Origin: Methylophaga sulfidovorans
GTDB taxonomy: Bacteria > Pseudomonadota > Gammaproteobacteria > Nitrosococcales > Methylophagaceae
Assembly (NCBI RefSeq): GCF_900114205.1
Contig: NZ_FOSH01000003.1
Location: 62,001-126,000 of the forward strand
Direction: 5' to 3'
DNA: 64,000 nt
The notes beneath the pieces were generated by a model, which was given only the letters and a program-made list of their open reading frames with translations, did not search any database and was not told the origin of the DNA. Position numbers and translations under genes: made by a program. This document shows, piece by piece, positions 7,574 to 16,143 of this stretch. Position 1 is the stretch's first letter, and each line of letters opens with the position of its first letter.

Positions 7574-8593
7574 ATGGCTGAATCTCAGCTTTTACAAACA
7601 GCGAGACAACAAGCGCTGGAATTAGAAGGTGTTGTTAACAAAGTCGTAGTTGGTCAAAAAGAAGCCGTTCGGCTGATTTTGATTGCCTTACATGCACGTG
7701 GGCACGTGTTACTGGAAGGCGGTGTAGGGGTGGGTAAAACTACCTTACTTCGTACGTTTTCAAAAGCACTGGGCGGCTCTTTTGGACGTATCGAAGGTAG
7801 TGTGGACTTAATGCCTAACGACCTGCTTTACAGTGCATGGGTGAATGCTGAAGGTAAACCCGTCATTGATCCAGGTCCGCTGATTAATAATGGTGAAGGA
7901 ACAGCGGTATTCTTCTTTAATGAAATTAACCGTGCACGTCCTCAGGTGCAATCATTATTACTGCGTGCGATGGCAGAGCGTAGCGTTGAGGCCTTCGGTA
8001 AAGAATACCGTTTCCCGCATATGGTCGTTTTTGCTGATCGTAATGCCGTAGAAAAAGAAGAAACCTTTGAACTCAGTGCGGCGGCGCGTGACCGTTTCTT
8101 ATTTGAAATTAATATCAGCCGACCAACTGACGATGCGATTCGTCGCCAGCTTATTTTTGATCCAGCATTCCATGATGTTGATCAGCTATTAAGTACCATC
8201 GGTAAACCCTTACTGGATTATCAGCAATTAAATGCTCTGGATCACGAGATACAACGCGCTATTTTTGTATCGCCTGAAATCGAAAACTATGTGGTTCGTT
8301 TGTGGGATGCCAGCTGGACACCACATAAATTAGGTATAGAAATGCCTGATATTTATGTGGAAGATCTCGTTGTAGCCGGCGCTAGTGTACGTGGTATGTC
8401 AGCCATGGTTAGAGCTGCAAAAGTGGCGGCATGGCTGGAAGGCAGAGATCATGTCTTACCTGATGATATCCATACTGTCTTATTACCATCGTTGACGCAT
8501 CGCGTCTTCCTTTCACCTGTATATGAAGGCCGACGTGAACAAATAATGCCGCAATTTGTTCGAGCACTTCGCGATCATATCGCGACACCTTAA
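7574..8593 (+). CDS. mxaR: MoxR-family AAA+ ATPase MxaR
   Basis: 339 residues. A MoxR-type AAA+ ATPase of the methanol dehydrogenase cluster, thought to act as a chaperone with VWA-domain partners during maturation or calcium loading of MxaFI. The Walker A motif GGVGVGKTT is at residues 49-57; the Walker B region reads VFFFNEINRARPQ near 111-123, with Asn115 where other MoxR proteins usually have Asp before Glu. The sensor 1 region is VVFADRNAVEKEETFELS and an arginine lies in AARDRF. First gene of a tightly packed operon with mxaS, mxaA, mxaC, mxaK and mxaL, which is the known MxaRSACKL order, making the assignment firm. Confidence 0.95.
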   Translation: MAESQLLQTARQQALELEGVVNKVVVGQKEAVRLILIALHARGHVLLEGGVGVGKTTLLRTFSKALGGSFGRIEGSVDLMPNDLLYSAWVNAEGKPVIDPGPLINNGEGTAVFFFNEINRARPQVQSLLLRAMAERSVEAFGKEYRFPHMVVFADRNAVEKEETFELSAAARDRFLFEINISRPTDDAIRRQLIFDPAFHDVDQLLSTIGKPLLDYQQLNALDHEIQRAIFVSPEIENYVVRLWDASWTPHKLGIEMPDIYVEDLVVAGASVRGMSAMVRAAKVAAWLEGRDHVLPDDIHTVLLPSLTHRVFLSPVYEGRREQIMPQFVRALRDHIATP

Positions 8594-8598
8594 GTCGT

Positions 8599-9489
8599 AT
8601 GGCTACCAGAAACCTGCCTCAGCAGGAGTTTGTTTATCGCTTTCCAGAGAAGGTGTTTAGCCATGTGCCTGGTGCTCACAGCGGCACAGCATTAGGTAGT
8701 GGTGATCGTTTTGCCGGTTTTGCTGATTTATTTGATTATCCTGACCCTCGGCGTTTGGACATCCGTGCCAGTTTGCGTCAGCAGGCGTCGGATATCACCC
8801 AGCAAAGTCAGCAGCGCTGGTTGGTAAAACGTTATATGCAGCGTGCTTCTGTCACTCTGTGGTTAATGTCAGATATCAGTCAATCCATGACTGTATCCAG
8901 TGTCAATCACGAACGTCTGGCTAAGTTGGCCCATATGATTGCCCATAGTGCCATTGGCATGGGCGATCGGTTTGCCATGACAGCCTTTGATAGTGAATGG
9001 CGTCAGGATATGACGATTATGCCGACCAGACAACGCAGTATGCCGGCTTTTGCGGCTGAACGATTGATGGATGCAGCTAAGCCAAAAGCGGCGGGAGCAG
9101 CTGGGCTAACACAGGCTACAGACTTGATTAATAGTAAACGGGCGATGGTATTTCTGGCGTCTGATTTCTGTTTTGATCTTAGTTTGTTAGAACAAAGTTT
9201 GCGTAAGTTATCTCAATACACGGTGATTCCCATTGTATGGCGACATGATGATGTTGATCATTTTCCGTCCCATGCCGGTTGGGCTGAAACCCGTGATGCG
9301 GAAACAGGACAACGGCACAGCGTCTGGATGCGGCCCAGTATTAAAAAGCGTTGGCAACAGCAGATGGAAGATCACTTTTCTCAACTTTCAGCATGTTTTA
9401 TGCGTTACCGCATCAGACCGCTTTATGTTGAGGGTGATATCACACCACAGCAGTTGACCGAATATTTTTACGCCATGAAAAACTCATAG
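8599..9489 (+). CDS. mxaS: MxaS, DUF58 family protein
   Basis: 296 residues. DUF58 proteins accompany MoxR ATPases; MxaS is required, through an unknown mechanism, for active methanol dehydrogenase. The conserved N-terminal GDRFAGFADLFDYPDPRRLDIRA corresponds to the DUF58 motif, and residues about 85-210 form a VWA-like fold with the motif MSDISQSM in place of a canonical DxSxS metal site. No signal peptide or clear transmembrane segment is seen, so it is probably cytoplasmic. It begins five bases after the mxaR stop and is followed 11 bases later by mxaA. Assignment rests on the family and the exact gene order. Confidence 0.9.
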   Translation: MATRNLPQQEFVYRFPEKVFSHVPGAHSGTALGSGDRFAGFADLFDYPDPRRLDIRASLRQQASDITQQSQQRWLVKRYMQRASVTLWLMSDISQSMTVSSVNHERLAKLAHMIAHSAIGMGDRFAMTAFDSEWRQDMTIMPTRQRSMPAFAAERLMDAAKPKAAGAAGLTQATDLINSKRAMVFLASDFCFDLSLLEQSLRKLSQYTVIPIVWRHDDVDHFPSHAGWAETRDAETGQRHSVWMRPSIKKRWQQQMEDHFSQLSACFMRYRIRPLYVEGDITPQQLTEYFYAMKNS

Positions 9490-9500
9490 GAATACAGACA

Positions 9501-10334
9501 ATGAGATTATTTGCTCTGTTTTTATTCACTCTGGTGACAGCTAATGTGTATGCGGAAGATGTCACTATTCGTTTTGATCGTAGCTGGGGATTACTGGTCG
9601 GTGACCAAATCCATGCAACGGTCAATTTACCTGTTGATAGTAGTCAACTAGAGGATCATTCTCTGCCTCAGGTTGATAAACGTTATGGACCCTGGCTTCA
9701 GTTGTTAGAGCGTAAGTCAAAAGGTTCAGTTATGTCATTGACCTTTCAGATAATTAATGTGCCTGCTCATACCCGGGATGTAAAAACACCTGAACTGGAA
9801 TTACGTACACAGGATGGTCAGTTTTTAACAATTCCTGCTACGACAATCGAGTTAGGTTCATTTTTGCCCAATGCTGAAGGTAGTAAACATCAGCCTCGTG
9901 GCGATGCGGTGTTACCTGCACAACATCATCAACAACTCCTGACAAAGTTGTGGGTTGCTCTTGCTGCACTGGTGTTATCAGTGCTGATCTGGCTGGCCTG
10001 GCATTTTGGTTTTCGTCCCCGTCATCGCCTGCCTTTTGCTACAGCGGTGTTTGAACTTAATAAGATGCGTTTCCTTGGCCGTAAAAATGCCGATGAAGCC
10101 AGTCGTCAGTTACACCATGCCTTTAATCGTAGTGCGGGTCGTGTGCTGGTCAAAAATGACCTGCCATTATTATGGGCAGAATGTCCGTGGCTGGAGCCCT
10201 TAGCCGCTGACATTGAGAGTTTTTATCAGCAATCGGCAAGTCACTTTTTTAGCCGGGAGCCGATGGAACAAAAAAGTTTTGCAGAATCGCTTGAGTTGGC
10301 TAGAAAATGTCGTGCTAAGGAGAAAATGGCATGA
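9501..10334 (+). CDS. mxaA: MxaA, methanol dehydrogenase calcium-insertion protein
   Basis: 277 residues. Signal peptide at about 1-18 (LFALFLFTLVTANVYA), a periplasmic beta-rich domain to about residue 145, one transmembrane helix at about 151-170 (WVALAALVLSVLIWLAWHFG), then a cytoplasmic tail of about 105 residues. MxaA, with MxaK and MxaL, is needed for putting calcium into methanol dehydrogenase. The topology (exported N-terminal part, single C-terminal membrane span, cytosolic tail) is as expected. Its TGA overlaps the mxaC ATG (ATGA), showing translational coupling. Confidence 0.9.
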   Translation: MRLFALFLFTLVTANVYAEDVTIRFDRSWGLLVGDQIHATVNLPVDSSQLEDHSLPQVDKRYGPWLQLLERKSKGSVMSLTFQIINVPAHTRDVKTPELELRTQDGQFLTIPATTIELGSFLPNAEGSKHQPRGDAVLPAQHHQQLLTKLWVALAALVLSVLIWLAWHFGFRPRHRLPFATAVFELNKMRFLGRKNADEASRQLHHAFNRSAGRVLVKNDLPLLWAECPWLEPLAADIESFYQQSASHFFSREPMEQKSFAESLELARKCRAKEKMA

Positions 10335-11347
10335 TGCTAGCTGGCTTTGAATGGGGCCATGCCTGGCTCTTGTTTTTGTTGCCGCTGGCTTTATTACCCT
10401 GGTTTACTCATAACCTTGATAAAACAGTGGCATGGGTGAACCTTGTGCCGGTTGACCCTTTATCAAGAGTGATCAACCTCACACTAAAAGCGTTGGCTTC
10501 ATTGGCAATTGCAAGCCTGATTATTGCTCTGTCAGCTCCTAGTCTGCCGGAACAAAAAAGGGAGCGTGTTGGCGAAGGGGCTGAAATTGTCTTATTGCTG
10601 GATCGCAGTCGAAGTATGGATGATCCTTTTGCCGTCAAAACACAGGCAGCGTCAGTGAGTGTGGGTGGAGATAACTCCAAACGTAATGTTGCTCGTGATT
10701 ATTTAACGGAGTTTGTCAAAAATCGCCCGGATGATCGTTTTGGTTTTGTGTTTTTCAGTACCAAAGCTATCAATCTTTTGCCTTTGACTTATGACAAAGA
10801 GGCTGTTCTGGCGACCATTAACGCTAATGCATTGGGTAAGGGCTTATCCGACACCAATATGGCTGAAGCGCTGTTAAGCAGTGCCAAAATGTTTGAAGGT
10901 CAGCCTTATCGTGGGTCCCGGATTGTCTTACTGGTCTCTGATGGTGGTCAGATATTAACGGATGAGGCAAAAGAGAAGATTGCCAAGATTTACCGTGAAA
11001 TGAATCTGACTATCTACTGGATATATCTTAAATCCAGACAGGAGATGACACTTGAAGCAAGTGATAATGACAACTTGTTATGGGTTGATATTCCGGAGCG
11101 AAAATTACATACATTCTTTAAATCTATAGGTGTGCCATATCGTGCGTTTGAAGCCGGTTCTTTACAGAGCTTTGCTGACGCCTTAGCCGAAATCGACAGA
11201 CGCCACTATCAAACTCTGATTGTGGAAGAAACACTACCGCATGAGCCTAAAGAAGATGTTTTTCTTTGGCTGGCGCTGTTAGCGATGTTGTTACTGGCAA
11301 GTTCACATTTATATACATGGTGGGGAGTGAAAAAAGCCCATGAATAA
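10331..11347 (+). CDS. mxaC: MxaC, VWA-domain membrane protein (first copy)
   Basis: 338 residues. Two N-terminal membrane segments (about 8-25 and 50-68), a VWA domain with intact metal-ion-dependent adhesion site D91-x-S93-x-S95 in LLLDRSRSMDD, and a C-terminal membrane helix near 313-330. VWA proteins of this kind work with MoxR ATPases; MxaC takes part in methanol dehydrogenase maturation, probably presenting its VWA domain in the periplasm. It overlaps mxaA by four and mxaK by eight bases. A second, clearly homologous gene lies at 12902-13921; the two share long near-identical stretches such as VSDGGQIL/ISDGGQIL and DNDNLLW-D-PERKLH. Confidence 0.93.
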   Translation: MMLAGFEWGHAWLLFLLPLALLPWFTHNLDKTVAWVNLVPVDPLSRVINLTLKALASLAIASLIIALSAPSLPEQKRERVGEGAEIVLLLDRSRSMDDPFAVKTQAASVSVGGDNSKRNVARDYLTEFVKNRPDDRFGFVFFSTKAINLLPLTYDKEAVLATINANALGKGLSDTNMAEALLSSAKMFEGQPYRGSRIVLLVSDGGQILTDEAKEKIAKIYREMNLTIYWIYLKSRQEMTLEASDNDNLLWVDIPERKLHTFFKSIGVPYRAFEAGSLQSFADALAEIDRRHYQTLIVEETLPHEPKEDVFLWLALLAMLLLASSHLYTWWGVKKAHE

Positions 11348-11879
11348 AAAATTACAAACACTACGTGTTGTGCTGATTTTATTGATTATTTTCAGTGCTG
11401 CTTCGGCGATCTATTTCGGCATGAAACTGTGGCAGGAAATACAAATTGAACGCTACATTGCTTCACCATCCAGTAGTGAAGACGTACCTGATGATCCTCG
11501 TGCACATTTTGCCAAAGCGACTGATTTTGAAAAGCAGGAGAAACATGAGCTGGCCCTGGATCAGTTAACCATTGCTTTAGGTAATGCACCAAAAGAAGTG
11601 ATGACACTGGCTTATTACAATCGCGGTAATATCAATTTACGTTCAGCGCTGGATATGACTCAGGCGGATGCCCGTCAATTACCTTTAATTGAATTAGCGA
11701 AACAGGACTTTCGTAGTGCTCTGGCTCTTGATCCTGATATGTGGGATGCCCGCTACAATCTGGAAGTGGCTTTACGCACAGTCCCTGAAGATCCGGATGT
11801 AAATCCTGACTTTGAAAAAAATATCATTAGCAGCCAGCGTTCTATTGAAAGTAAAGCGTTTAAGGTAGACCTTCCATGA
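11340..11879 (+). CDS. mxaK: MxaK, TPR-like membrane protein
   Basis: 179 residues. One N-terminal membrane helix (about 8-27, LRVVLILLIIFSAASAIYFG) and a periplasmic domain with helical, TPR-like repeats: HFAKATDFEKQEKHELALDQL, AYYNRGNINLRSAL and DFRSALALDPDMWDARYNLEVA. MxaK is one of the MxaA/K/L proteins linked to calcium insertion into methanol dehydrogenase; a scaffold role is inferred from the repeats. It overlaps mxaC upstream by eight bases and mxaL downstream by four (ATGA). Confidence 0.88.
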   Translation: MNKKLQTLRVVLILLIIFSAASAIYFGMKLWQEIQIERYIASPSSSEDVPDDPRAHFAKATDFEKQEKHELALDQLTIALGNAPKEVMTLAYYNRGNINLRSALDMTQADARQLPLIELAKQDFRSALALDPDMWDARYNLEVALRTVPEDPDVNPDFEKNIISSQRSIESKAFKVDLP

Positions 11880-12811
11880 GATTGAGTTACCAAAAACGTA
11901 TATTGCTGACAGCGATTATCATGGTGACAGCATTAGTTTTAGTGATGGCTGCATTATGGTTTCCGCTGGTAAAACGCGATGTCAAAATCATGGATGCTAT
12001 TTTTGTTATCGATATCACTGACAGTATGAATGTTAAGGATGTTGAGCTTGATGGCAAAAAAGTCAGTCGTCTGGAATGGTCTAAAGAGTTTGCTCGCAGA
12101 ACACTGTTAGAAATGCCTTGTGGTGCTCATGCTGGTCTGGCCATCTTTAGTGAAGCAAGAAGTTTGATTTTGATGAATCCGGTGGAAGTGTGTTCTTCCT
12201 ATCATGATCTGACGCAGATGCTCGAGCAATTTAATCCCTATATGGCTTGGGCGCGTTCCAGTGAAGTGTCAAAAGCGGTCTACACGGCTATTCGTCAGGC
12301 TAAAAAGATTGATCCAAAACCAACGATTGTTATGTTTACGGATGGTCATGAGTCGCCGCCCATTAACCCGACATTGTTTCCTAAATTTGCGGGTACACCA
12401 GGTGAGATTCACGGCATTCTGGTCGGGGTTGGGGGCGATGAATTACTGCCAATACCTAAAACCAATGATAAAGGTGTGATTGAAGGTGTCTGGGGTGTGA
12501 ATGAAGTCATGCACGAAGATGTTTATGCTTCGATGAGAGCGGATAAAGATGTGAACCCGAATAAACCCAGAACAGAGCATTTGTCTTCACAGAAAAAATC
12601 ACACTTAGCTACATTGGCGAACCGTGTGGGATTTGCTTTTGTGTCTTCGCCTAAAGATCCGCTTGATTTGGTTGATACTATTCGTGATGAGTCCAATACC
12701 CGTGAACAAACTATTGATTACGATTTGTATGCCTGGTTTTCTGGCGCGGCCTTATTGCTGATTTTATTGGTGTTTTTACCTTATAGGTGGTTTGTACGAA
12801 TAGACGACTAA
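11876..12811 (+). CDS. mxaL: MxaL, VWA-domain membrane protein
   Basis: 311 residues. N-terminal membrane helix at about 10-31, VWA domain with metal site D46-x-T48-x-S50 in VIDITDSMN (Thr in place of the first Ser), and a C-terminal membrane helix at about 282-302 (WFSGAALLLILLVFLPY). Belongs to the calcium-insertion group of methanol dehydrogenase maturation proteins. Other cues are MFTDGHESPP and the C-terminal pairing of mxaL with mxaK. Last gene of the canonical RSACKL series; no mxaD follows, and a 90-base gap leads to the second mxaC-like gene. Confidence 0.92.
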   Translation: MRLSYQKRILLTAIIMVTALVLVMAALWFPLVKRDVKIMDAIFVIDITDSMNVKDVELDGKKVSRLEWSKEFARRTLLEMPCGAHAGLAIFSEARSLILMNPVEVCSSYHDLTQMLEQFNPYMAWARSSEVSKAVYTAIRQAKKIDPKPTIVMFTDGHESPPINPTLFPKFAGTPGEIHGILVGVGGDELLPIPKTNDKGVIEGVWGVNEVMHEDVYASMRADKDVNPNKPRTEHLSSQKKSHLATLANRVGFAFVSSPKDPLDLVDTIRDESNTREQTIDYDLYAWFSGAALLLILLVFLPYRWFVRIDD

Positions 12812-12866
12812 TCAATATACGGAGTAGCTTGTCTGACATGGACTGTCATTATTTGAGGGTGTTTCA

Positions 12867-12898
12867 GCGCTCCTTCAGACCTGAGTGTGTGGGAGCGC
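12867..12898 (+). promoter_or_regulatory. Inverted repeat that can hide the ribosome site of the second mxaC
   Basis: GCGCTCC at 12867-12873 is a perfect complement of GGAGCGC at 12892-12898. The right arm includes most of the GGGAG ribosome binding site (12891-12895) of the ATG at 12902. If folded, the 7-bp stem would block translation initiation. Confidence 0.5.
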
Positions 12899-12901
12899 AT
12901 A

Positions 12902-13921
12902 ATGTTTGAGCTCAGTTGGGCTCATCCTATCTTTTTCTACTGCCTGCCATTGGCTTTATTGCCCTGGATTTTTCAAAACACAACAAAAAAAATAGCCTGG
13001 CAAGGTTTTATCCCTAAAGATAGCTTGTCAGGAGTGCTTTTTGTACTCAGCAAGCTAGCCGCCTCAGTTGCGATGATTTGTCTCATTTTAACGCTGGCAG
13101 ACCCTTATGTTCCCGAACAAATAGTTGAACGCACCCGTCAGGGCGCCGAGTTTGTCATCTTGTTAGATCGTAGTCGTAGCATGGATGATCAATTTGCCCG
13201 CCCACCACGTAACACTCTGCAACGTTATACCGGTGTTAAACACAGCAAACGTGAAGTATCACGGGATTATCTTACTGAGTTTGTGAAACGTCGCCCGGAT
13301 GATCGTTTTGGTTATGTGTTTTTCAGCACGAAAGCAACGGAAATTTTAAAGCTGACCTATAACAAAGACGCTGTGCTGGCGACTATCAATGCTGGTGGTC
13401 TTGGAAGAGGAATATCACAAACCGATATTTTCAAAGCACTTAGTCTGGCGGTAAATATGTATAAAGATGAACCTTATCGTGGTTCACGAAATATTTTGTT
13501 GATCTCTGATGGTGGGCAGATTTTATCTACGGAGCAAAAACAGTATCTGCAGGACGTCTTTAAAAAGATGCGCTTGAATTTATATTGGATTTACCTGCGT
13601 TCGATGAGAGGAATGACACTGGACCCAAGTGATAATGACAACCTGTTGTGGATTGATATGCCTGAACGGAAATTGCATAAAGCTTTCAAAACACTGGGTG
13701 TGCCATATCAGGCTTTTGAGGCGGGATCATTAGACGAATTTGCACAAGCTATTGATGAAATTCATAAACAACAATCACAACCATTGATTGTAGAAGAACG
13801 TGTGCCTAAACAGCACCATCATGATCTATTTTTATGGCTTGCGTTACTGAGTTTGTTTCCTCTTATGCTGAGTCGTGTTATCACAGTATGGGGCGTTAAA
13901 AGGGCGGCTCATAAGCACTAG
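12902..13921 (+). CDS. MxaC paralogue, VWA-domain membrane protein (second copy)
   Basis: 339 residues, beginning MFELSWAHPIFF. Like MxaC it has two N-terminal membrane segments, a VWA domain with complete metal site D89-x-S91-x-S93 in LLDRSRSMDD, and a C-terminal membrane helix. It is homologous to MxaC over its whole length, with shared blocks DRFG-VFFSTKA, AVLATINA, EPYRGSR/QPYRGSR, NLYWIYLRS and GVPY-AFEAGSL, and carries an insertion around residues 95-105 (RPPRNTLQRYTG). The ATG at 12902 has GGGAG six bases upstream; a GTG 15 bases earlier is in frame but has no better site. Likely a duplicated maturation factor; whether it acts on MxaFI or on another dehydrogenase is unknown. Confidence 0.88.
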   Translation: MFELSWAHPIFFYCLPLALLPWIFQNTTKKIAWQGFIPKDSLSGVLFVLSKLAASVAMICLILTLADPYVPEQIVERTRQGAEFVILLDRSRSMDDQFARPPRNTLQRYTGVKHSKREVSRDYLTEFVKRRPDDRFGYVFFSTKATEILKLTYNKDAVLATINAGGLGRGISQTDIFKALSLAVNMYKDEPYRGSRNILLISDGGQILSTEQKQYLQDVFKKMRLNLYWIYLRSMRGMTLDPSDNDNLLWIDMPERKLHKAFKTLGVPYQAFEAGSLDEFAQAIDEIHKQQSQPLIVEERVPKQHHHDLFLWLALLSLFPLMLSRVITVWGVKRAAHKH

Positions 13922-14020
13922 CGAATATCGCATTTCTACGCTGGCTTTGTTATCTTGTAAGGCTTCTTCAGCAGTCCTATTGAAGGCTGATAACTCACCC
14001 TATAACCAGCAGGAATCACT

Positions 14021-15625
14021 ATGCTAGAAAGTCTGTCGCCCGATCAACCTATTGGTTTATTTGCGATTGTTGCTGTGGTTTCTGCTGCACTGGCTTATTT
14101 AGTATTTGCTTTACGTCATAGCCGCAAAACAGCCGAATTACAAAACCAAATACACGCATTACAACTCAGTCAGAGTGGTCAGGAGCAACAATTACAAGCA
14201 GCATTGGCTACTGAGTCACGATTAACTTCAACACTGGATGAACATAAACAGCAGATTCAGCAACTGAATCAAACGCTGGAGCAAACGAAACAACAGTTGC
14301 ATCAGGCCGAAAAACAATTTGAAACAGCGCAGGCCAATAATCAGTCGCTGCAACAACAGTTCAATGATAAAAAAGCCGAGCTGCAACAGCGGGTGGAAGC
14401 CTTTCAGGCATTACAAAAAGACTATCAGTCTTTATCAAACCAACATACTGAACTCAAAACCACCTTAAACCGTCGCGAAGAACACTTCAAAGAACAAATG
14501 GCGCAGTTGGCAGATACCAAACAATCGATGACCAAAGAGTTTGAGAATCTGGCGAATAAGATTTTTGAAGAAAAGGGCAAGACCTTTACCGATACCAGCA
14601 AATCCAGCATTGATGTGTTACTGAAACCGTTTCGTGAGCAGATTGAAGGTTTCCAGAAGCGGATTAACGACGTGCATGATGCGTCGATTAAGGGTAATAC
14701 CAATCTCAATGCCGAAATTAAAAAGGTATTGGATATCGGTCTGAAAATGAGTGAAGACGCGCATAACCTGACATCGGCTCTCAAAGGTGATTCACAGCAG
14801 CGTGGTGCCTGGGGTGAGGCTCAACTCAGACGGACTTTGGAAATGAGCGGTTTAATTGAAGATGCCCATTTTGAAGTACAGACCGCGTTTAAAGATGCTG
14901 ACGGTAGACAGAAACAGACGGATTATCTGATTAAACTTCCTGACAATAAACATATCATTATTGATAGCAAGGTCTCACTTAACGCTTATGACCGTGCCGT
15001 ATCTGCAGAAACGCCGGAAGCTTATAGCCTGGCGATGGCCGACCATATCAGAGCAGTGCGTAAACATATTGATGATTTGGCTTCAAAGGATTACACCAAT
15101 GTTGTCGGTATGCGTAGTCCCAGCTTTGTGTTGATGTTTATGCCAATTGAGCCGGCCTATATTGAAGCATTGAAAAATAATAAAGATCTGTTTGAGTATG
15201 GCTATAAAAAAGGCATCGTACTGGTATCTCACACGACCTTAATTCCTATTTTAAGGACGGTATCAAATCTGTGGATGATGGAGCGTAGTAATGCCGAAGC
15301 ACGCGAAATCAGTGAAAAAGCAGGGGATATTTATAACCAGGTCGCGATTGTGGCTGAACGTTTGCAAAAATTGGGCAATACACTCGGCACCGTCAGTAAT
15401 CAATATAATCAGGTCATCAAAGGTATAGCGGGCAAACAAGGTCTGTATGGCAAAGTGGATCGCTTTGGCCAGTTATCGACAAAGGTCAGTAAAACACTGC
15501 CGCAACTGGAAACTATTGAGCGTGATTATGAGACTGAACCTCTCACTATGATTGTTGAAGCAATAGAGGAAGAGGATGACTCCCATTTATTGCCACATAC
15601 AGAAGAGCCCGTTAACAACGAATGA
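14021..15625 (+). CDS. rmuC: DNA recombination protein RmuC
   Basis: 534 residues. RmuC is a nuclease-like protein reported to limit recombination at inverted repeats. An N-terminal membrane helix (about 11-28) is followed by a long glutamine-rich coiled coil (about 30-165) and the conserved RmuC core from about 200 to 460, including RGAWGEAQLRRTLEMSGL, DYLIKLPDNKHIIIDSKVSL and FVLMFMPIEPAY. Length is normal for the family. The stop overlaps the start of the L,D-transpeptidase gene (ATGA). It begins a new transcription unit 99 bases after the mxaC paralogue. Confidence 0.93.
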   Translation: MLESLSPDQPIGLFAIVAVVSAALAYLVFALRHSRKTAELQNQIHALQLSQSGQEQQLQAALATESRLTSTLDEHKQQIQQLNQTLEQTKQQLHQAEKQFETAQANNQSLQQQFNDKKAELQQRVEAFQALQKDYQSLSNQHTELKTTLNRREEHFKEQMAQLADTKQSMTKEFENLANKIFEEKGKTFTDTSKSSIDVLLKPFREQIEGFQKRINDVHDASIKGNTNLNAEIKKVLDIGLKMSEDAHNLTSALKGDSQQRGAWGEAQLRRTLEMSGLIEDAHFEVQTAFKDADGRQKQTDYLIKLPDNKHIIIDSKVSLNAYDRAVSAETPEAYSLAMADHIRAVRKHIDDLASKDYTNVVGMRSPSFVLMFMPIEPAYIEALKNNKDLFEYGYKKGIVLVSHTTLIPILRTVSNLWMMERSNAEAREISEKAGDIYNQVAIVAERLQKLGNTLGTVSNQYNQVIKGIAGKQGLYGKVDRFGQLSTKVSKTLPQLETIERDYETEPLTMIVEAIEEEDDSHLLPHTEEPVNNE

Positions 15626-16131
15626 ATAACACTGACCTTATAAAAGACAATGAAGTCTGGCTGGATATTTCACTAACACAGCAACATTGCTGGTTGCGTC
15701 AGGCGGATAAGGTGTTGTTTGAGGCATCTGTCTCCACAGCTCTAAATGGTCCTGGCGAACAAAATGGCAGTGGTTGCACTCCGCGTGGCTGGCATCAAAT
15801 TCGTGCAAAAATTGGCGACAATCAGCCTATCAACAGTGTTTTTGTTGGACGACGTCCCACTGCTGAAATTTTTAACTCAGCATTAAAAGAGCAATTCCCC
15901 AATCGTGACTGGATCCTGACACGTATTCTCTGGCTTAGCGGATTGGAAGTCGGTAAAAACCGACTGGGAAATGTTGATACAATGCGCCGGTATATTTACA
16001 TCCATGGCTGTCCTGATGATCTGCCGATGGGGGAAGCACTCTCTCATGGCTGTGTGCGTATGCGTAATCAGGACGTAGTGGCTTTGTTTGATCAAGTACA
16101 CACTGGTCTCAAAGTCTGGATCCACGAATAA
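15622..16131 (+). CDS. L,D-transpeptidase (YkuD domain) protein
   Basis: 169 residues, almost entirely one YkuD domain. The catalytic motif is present: HGCPDD about residues 130-135 and SHGCVRM about 142-148, with the nucleophilic cysteine in the latter. Such enzymes make or remodel 3-3 crosslinks or attach proteins to peptidoglycan. No signal peptide is visible in the N-terminus (MNNTDLIKDNEVWLDI), which is odd for an enzyme that should act in the periplasm; many small YkuD proteins of this branch share this. It lies between rmuC and nagZ, the latter a peptidoglycan recycling enzyme. Confidence 0.88.
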   Translation: MNNTDLIKDNEVWLDISLTQQHCWLRQADKVLFEASVSTALNGPGEQNGSGCTPRGWHQIRAKIGDNQPINSVFVGRRPTAEIFNSALKEQFPNRDWILTRILWLSGLEVGKNRLGNVDTMRRYIYIHGCPDDLPMGEALSHGCVRMRNQDVVALFDQVHTGLKVWIHE

Positions 16132-16143
16132 GGTTAAATCACT

